NCBI GenBank assembly: GCA_902764045.1
Contig: CACWUI010000103.1
Span: 1-8,567 of the forward strand
Length of the DNA stretch: 8,567 nucleotides
Direction: 5' to 3'
DNA from: an uncultured Lachnospiraceae bacterium
GTDB lineage: Bacteria; Bacillota; Clostridia; Lachnospirales; Lachnospiraceae
Shown here: one piece after another, positions 5,582 to 8,567 of the stretch
Numbering within the stretch: position 1 is the stretch's first letter
Layout: each line of letters opens with the position of its first letter
Translations under genes and position numbers: made by a program
The notes under the pieces: generated by a model
What the model was told of the DNA's origin: nothing
The model's database searches: none
Seen by the model: only the letters and a program-made list of their open reading frames with translations

Positions 5582-6877
5582 TTATTTTTTCCTTCTGAAG
5601 AGGCCGAAGAGACCTCTTTTTTTCTTGGATCCTCCTTCCGTTTCATCCTCCGGATATTCTTCGGTATCTTCCGGTTTTTCATCCCGGGTTTCTTCTTCGT
5701 AGATCAGGGACTCTTCCGATGTTTCGGATTCTTCCGTAATTTGCTCATCCGTTTCTTCCGCCGGTTCATAAGAATCTTTCTCTAAAGGTTCTTCCGTAAC
5801 ATGCTCCTCCTGGTGTGCAGGCTCATCTGTCTCCTTATGACCGGAGAAATCATAGTCATCTGCCGTAAGATCATCATTGACCGCCCATACATCCTCGGGT
5901 ATATCCTCATCCGTAACCTCGGAAACATCTTCCTCTGCCGCGATCCCGATCTCTTCTTCATCCTCTTCTTTGTCAAAAAGAGCATTTACGAAGGTATCAG
6001 AATCAAATTTCTGGAGGTCATCTATCTTTTCACCCACACCGATATATTTGACGGGAATGCCGAATTCGGCCTGTATGGCAACGATGATCCCTCCCTTGGC
6101 CGTGCCGTCCATTTTAGTGAGGATGATACCGGTGATATCCGTAACCTCTTTAAACTCTTTTAACTGGGAAATGGCATTCTGGCCCGTGGTGGCATCAAGA
6201 ACTATCAGGTTTTCCCTGTAGGCATCCGGATACTCCCTCTCAATGATCCTGTCGATCTTGCCCAGCTCGTTCATGAGATTCTTTTTATTGTGAAGTCTTC
6301 CGGCAGTGTCTGCCACAAGCACGTCTGCATCCCTTGCCTTTGCAGCCTGGACAGCGTCATAGATAACAGCACCCGGATCCGCTCCCTCATTCTGGGCTAT
6401 AACATCAACACCGGCCCTATCACCCCAGATCTTAAGCTGTTCTATGGCGCCTGCCCTGAAGGTATCTGCCGCGGCAAGAATGACCTTTTTATCCATGGCT
6501 TTAAGGGACGATGCTATCTTTCCCACGGTGGTGGTCTTACCCACGCCGTTTACGCCTATTATCAGAAGCACCGACTTCCTGTCCTCAAAATCATAGGCAT
6601 TATCACCGATATTTATCTTTTCTTTTATGGTATCTATAAGGATCTGTCTGCATTCGGCAGGATCCTTTATCTTTTCTTCCTTCACTCTTTCTTTCAGGTC
6701 TTCGAGGATCTCATCGGTGGCATGGACACCCATGTCTCCCATGATCATGACCTCTTCCAGTTCCTCATAGAAATCGTCATTAATGGCTTTATGACCCGAA
6801 AAAATGGAGTCGAAGCCTGCAACTATATTTTGTCTTGTCTTTGAGAGACCTTCCTTTAATCTTGAAAAAATACTCAT
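5582..6877 (-). CDS. ftsY: Signal recognition particle receptor FtsY with acidic C-terminal extension
   Basis: FtsY is the membrane-associated GTPase that docks SRP-ribosome complexes, with Ffh as partner, for delivery to SecYEG. It has 431 residues. The N domain spans about 1-95, opening with MSIFSRLKEGLSK, a short amphipathic segment. The G domain is complete: P-loop GVNGVGKTT (108-116), DTFRAGAIEQL (138-148), DTAGR (190-194), TKMDG (254-258) and GVGEKIDDLQKF (280-291). The NG core ends near 302. After it comes an unusual tail of about 129 residues, dominated by Glu and Asp with Thr/Ser, ending in KKKRGLFGLFRRKK (418-431). Acidic A domains of FtsY are normally N-terminal, so this placement is odd. 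The start follows the smc stop by 11 bp, and its ribosome site AAGGAAACGG overlaps that stop, so the two genes are very likely co-transcribed. The gene converges with the small plus-strand gene. Confidence 0.97.
   Translation of the reverse strand: MSIFSRLKEGLSKTRQNIVAGFDSIFSGHKAINDDFYEELEEVMIMGDMGVHATDEILEDLKERVKEEKIKDPAECRQILIDTIKEKINIGDNAYDFEDRKSVLLIIGVNGVGKTTTVGKIASSLKAMDKKVILAAADTFRAGAIEQLKIWGDRAGVDVIAQNEGADPGAVIYDAVQAAKARDADVLVADTAGRLHNKKNLMNELGKIDRIIEREYPDAYRENLIVLDATTGQNAISQLKEFKEVTDITGIILTKMDGTAKGGIIVAIQAEFGIPVKYIGVGEKIDDLQKFDSDTFVNALFDKEEDEEEIGIAAEEDVSEVTDEDIPEDVWAVNDDLTADDYDFSGHKETDEPAHQEEHVTEEPLEKDSYEPAEETDEQITEESETSEESLIYEEETRDEKPEDTEEYPEDETEGGSKKKRGLFGLFRRKK
5598..5623 (+). terminator. 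Probable intrinsic terminator of the DUF3783 gene, inside the ftsY 3' end
   Basis: On the plus strand, AAGAGG (5598-5603) can pair with CCTCTT (5613-5618) around a 9-nt loop, followed directly by a run of T to 5623. It starts about 25 bp after the stop of the plus-strand gene. The stem is short (6 bp, three of them G-C), so strength is uncertain. The same bases encode FtsY residues 419-427 on the other strand. No equally good terminator was found for ftsY within the plus-strand gene. Confidence 0.45.
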
Positions 6878-6888
6878 AGTCCGTTTCC

Positions 6889-8567
6889 TTATTTTTTAAG
6901 TTCTACCGATACAAGCTTGGATATACCCTTTTCCTGCATGGTGATACCGTAAAGCCTGTCAGCAACCGCCATGGTTCCACGTCTGTGGGTGATGACTATA
7001 TACTGGGTCCTGTCAGCCAGCTTTCCTAAAAACGAAGCAAAACGCCCGATATTGGCATCGTCCAGAGCCGCCTCGATCTCGTCCAGAAGACAGAATGGTG
7101 AGGGCTTCAGATTCTGTATGGCAAAAAGCAGGGCGATGGCCGTAAGGGCCCTTTCTCCGCCGGAGAGCTGAAGCATGTTCTGAAGCTTCTTTCCCGGAGG
7201 CTGGGCGATGATAGCCACATCCGCATCAAGTATATCTTCACCATCCTGCAGCTCAACAGCACCCTTTCCGCCGCCGAAAAGTTCTTTAAAGACCTTGGAA
7301 AACTCCCTGTTGATATCTTTAAACTTATCGGCAAACTGCTCTCTCATGCCCTTATCAAGGTCGGAGATCACGCCCTTAAGGGAAGCCGTGGCCCTGATCA
7401 GATCGTCATGCTGGGCAGACAGGAATTCATAACGCCCGTTCGTTTCCTTAAACTCTTCAATGGCATTGACATTTACATCGCCCAGACGCCTTATATCGTC
7501 ACGAAGCTCCTGACAATGTCTTTTTATCTCAAACAGGTCGCTTAAGGTATCATCCTTAAACTCAACGGCATAAGAGTAAGTAAGCTCATACTCCTGCCAC
7601 ATATATTCACTTAAGGATTCTATTTCGTTTTCCAGCTTTTCCTTTTTGGAATTCAGACGGAGAAGCTCCTTGTCCAGTTCATTTAAAACTTCTGCAAGCT
7701 TCTCTCTTTTGGCAAAGAAGGATTTGTTCTTTTCATTAAGACTCTGTCTTTCTTCTTTAAGTCGCGCATCCTTTTTCCCGCAGTCTTCTATCTCCTGCCC
7801 GGTCTTTGCGATCTCTTCATCCAGACGGGAGGCTTCATTTTCCTTTTCTTTCAGGCTGTCTTCCAGTTCCTTCTGTTTTCCGGAAAGGACTTCGATCTCC
7901 CCCTGCAGTTCCTCTTTTTCCACCTCTATACGGCTTATCTGCTCGTCTATATACTTATCCTGCTGCAGCGTGGTGGAAAATGAAAGCCTCAGCTCCTCCA
8001 ACTTTGCCCCCGCCTCATCAAAGGCCTTAAGACTCTCAGCCCCGGCATCACGCCTGTTTTGCAGTTCTTCTCTTAATGTCTGCTCTTTTTGCCTGATGCT
8101 TTCGAGATTTTTTCTCTCCTCACTCAGCTTTGCTTCGGTATCTTTAAGTTCTGCACCTAAAGTCTTAAGCCTGTCGTCACCGGCGCTTTTTGTGGTGAGC
8201 GCCTCTTCTTCTCTTTCCTTGGCGTTCTTTAAGTTAATGCCTGCGGTATTTCGCGCGATGCCTGCCTTTACCGCTTCCTCATCAGCTTTTTCAAACCTTT
8301 CGCGAAGACTTACCTTCAGGCTTTGGTGTGCCTCCACCGTCTTTTCCAGCTTTTCGATCTCGGCATCAAGAGCTTTTATCCTTTTTCCGGCTTCGGTTAT
8401 CTTTCTTCTTCTGGAAAGAAGATTGCCCGCATGCTTATATGCACCTCCCGTTATGGATCCACCGGGATTAAGCATTTCCCCTTCAAGTGTGACCATTTTT
8501 ACGGAATAAGACTTCTTTCTTGCAAGCTTAAGTGCATTATCCAGCTTGTCCACCACAAGGATGCGTC
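6889..8567 (-). CDS. smc: Chromosome partition protein SMC, C-terminal part (5' end missing)
   Basis: The frame is open from the right edge to TAA at 6889, giving about 558 residues, a little under half of a typical SMC (about 1180). It begins in the last part of the hinge (RILVVDKLDNAL, then VTLEGEMLNPGGSITGG). A long charged coiled coil (about 8420-7500) returns to the head. The C-terminal ATPase half is complete: the ABC signature LSGGE (7167-7153), Walker B FCLLDE followed by IEAALDDAN (7095-7052), and the switch histidine in THRR (6987). GDVNVNAIEEF, before the head, is also typical of bacterial SMC. SMC dimers with ScpA and ScpB form the condensin that compacts and segregates the chromosome. 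Placement directly upstream of ftsY matches the rnc-smc-ftsY order known in Firmicutes; rnc would be expected beyond the right edge. The GTG near 8556 is an internal valine, not a start. Confidence 0.97.
   Translation of the reverse strand, partial: RILVVDKLDNALKLARKKSYSVKMVTLEGEMLNPGGSITGGAYKHAGNLLSRRRKITEAGKRIKALDAEIEKLEKTVEAHQSLKVSLRERFEKADEEAVKAGIARNTAGINLKNAKEREEEALTTKSAGDDRLKTLGAELKDTEAKLSEERKNLESIRQKEQTLREELQNRRDAGAESLKAFDEAGAKLEELRLSFSTTLQQDKYIDEQISRIEVEKEELQGEIEVLSGKQKELEDSLKEKENEASRLDEEIAKTGQEIEDCGKKDARLKEERQSLNEKNKSFFAKREKLAEVLNELDKELLRLNSKKEKLENEIESLSEYMWQEYELTYSYAVEFKDDTLSDLFEIKRHCQELRDDIRRLGDVNVNAIEEFKETNGRYEFLSAQHDDLIRATASLKGVISDLDKGMREQFADKFKDINREFSKVFKELFGGGKGAVELQDGEDILDADVAIIAQPPGKKLQNMLQLSGGERALTAIALLFAIQNLKPSPFCLLDEIEAALDDANIGRFASFLGKLADRTQYIVITHRRGTMAVADRLYGITMQEKGISKLVSVELKK

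Noticed and set aside
6290..6844. Plus-strand open frame of 184 codons opposite ftsY
   Set aside because: It covers the FtsY N and G domains with the P-loop intact on the minus strand. The predicted product is Cys/His-scattered with no coherent motif, so it is a shadow.
7646..8509. Long plus-strand open frame, 287 codons, Ser/Phe-rich
   Set aside because: It is the exact antisense of the SMC coiled coil, where Glu/Lys/Leu codons read backwards give Ser/Phe/Leu. It shows no recognisable domain, and the minus-strand frame is unmistakably SMC.

Overview
This looks like chromosomal core-genome DNA from a low-to-moderate GC Firmicute, most likely a Clostridia member of the Lachnospiraceae type. 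That placement is an inference. It rests on the smc-ftsY gene order, an mreB-like/mreC/mreD/PBP2 elongation cluster, a very long clostridial-type PBP2 with a Cys/His-rich transpeptidase domain, and strong purine-rich Shine-Dalgarno sequences. I see no tRNA, rRNA, CRISPR array, insertion sequence or phage gene.

Layout from right to left, which is the direction of most transcription. (1) From the right edge to 6889 (minus) is the C-terminal part of SMC, the chromosome condensin ATPase. (2) ftsY, 6877-5582 (minus), the SRP receptor GTPase, starts 11 bp after the smc stop. It carries an unusual acidic C-terminal tail of about 130 residues that ends in a basic/hydrophobic motif. (3) A small plus-strand gene, 5145-5573, encodes a DUF3783-type protein. 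It converges on ftsY with an 8-bp gap, and its likely terminator lies inside the last ftsY codons. (4) The intergenic region 4987-5144 is divergent. It holds a good extended -10 promoter for the minus-strand cell-shape operon, plus a structured leader. (5) The cell-shape operon (minus) follows: a divergent, internally deleted MreB-like actin (4986-4072), mreC (4052-3204), mreD (3183-2656) and the PBP2 gene mrdA (2672 to beyond the left edge). The last two genes overlap by 17 bp.

The operon genes belong to the elongasome. The MreB-family filament, MreC and MreD organise lateral-wall peptidoglycan synthesis, and PBP2 is its class B transpeptidase. smc and ftsY serve chromosome segregation and co-translational membrane targeting. 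Nothing here is a foreign or defence island. The parts that depart most from textbook families are the FtsY tail, the degenerate nucleotide site of the MreB-like protein, the PBP2 insertion with a possible metal-binding Cys/His cluster, and the leader of the mre operon.
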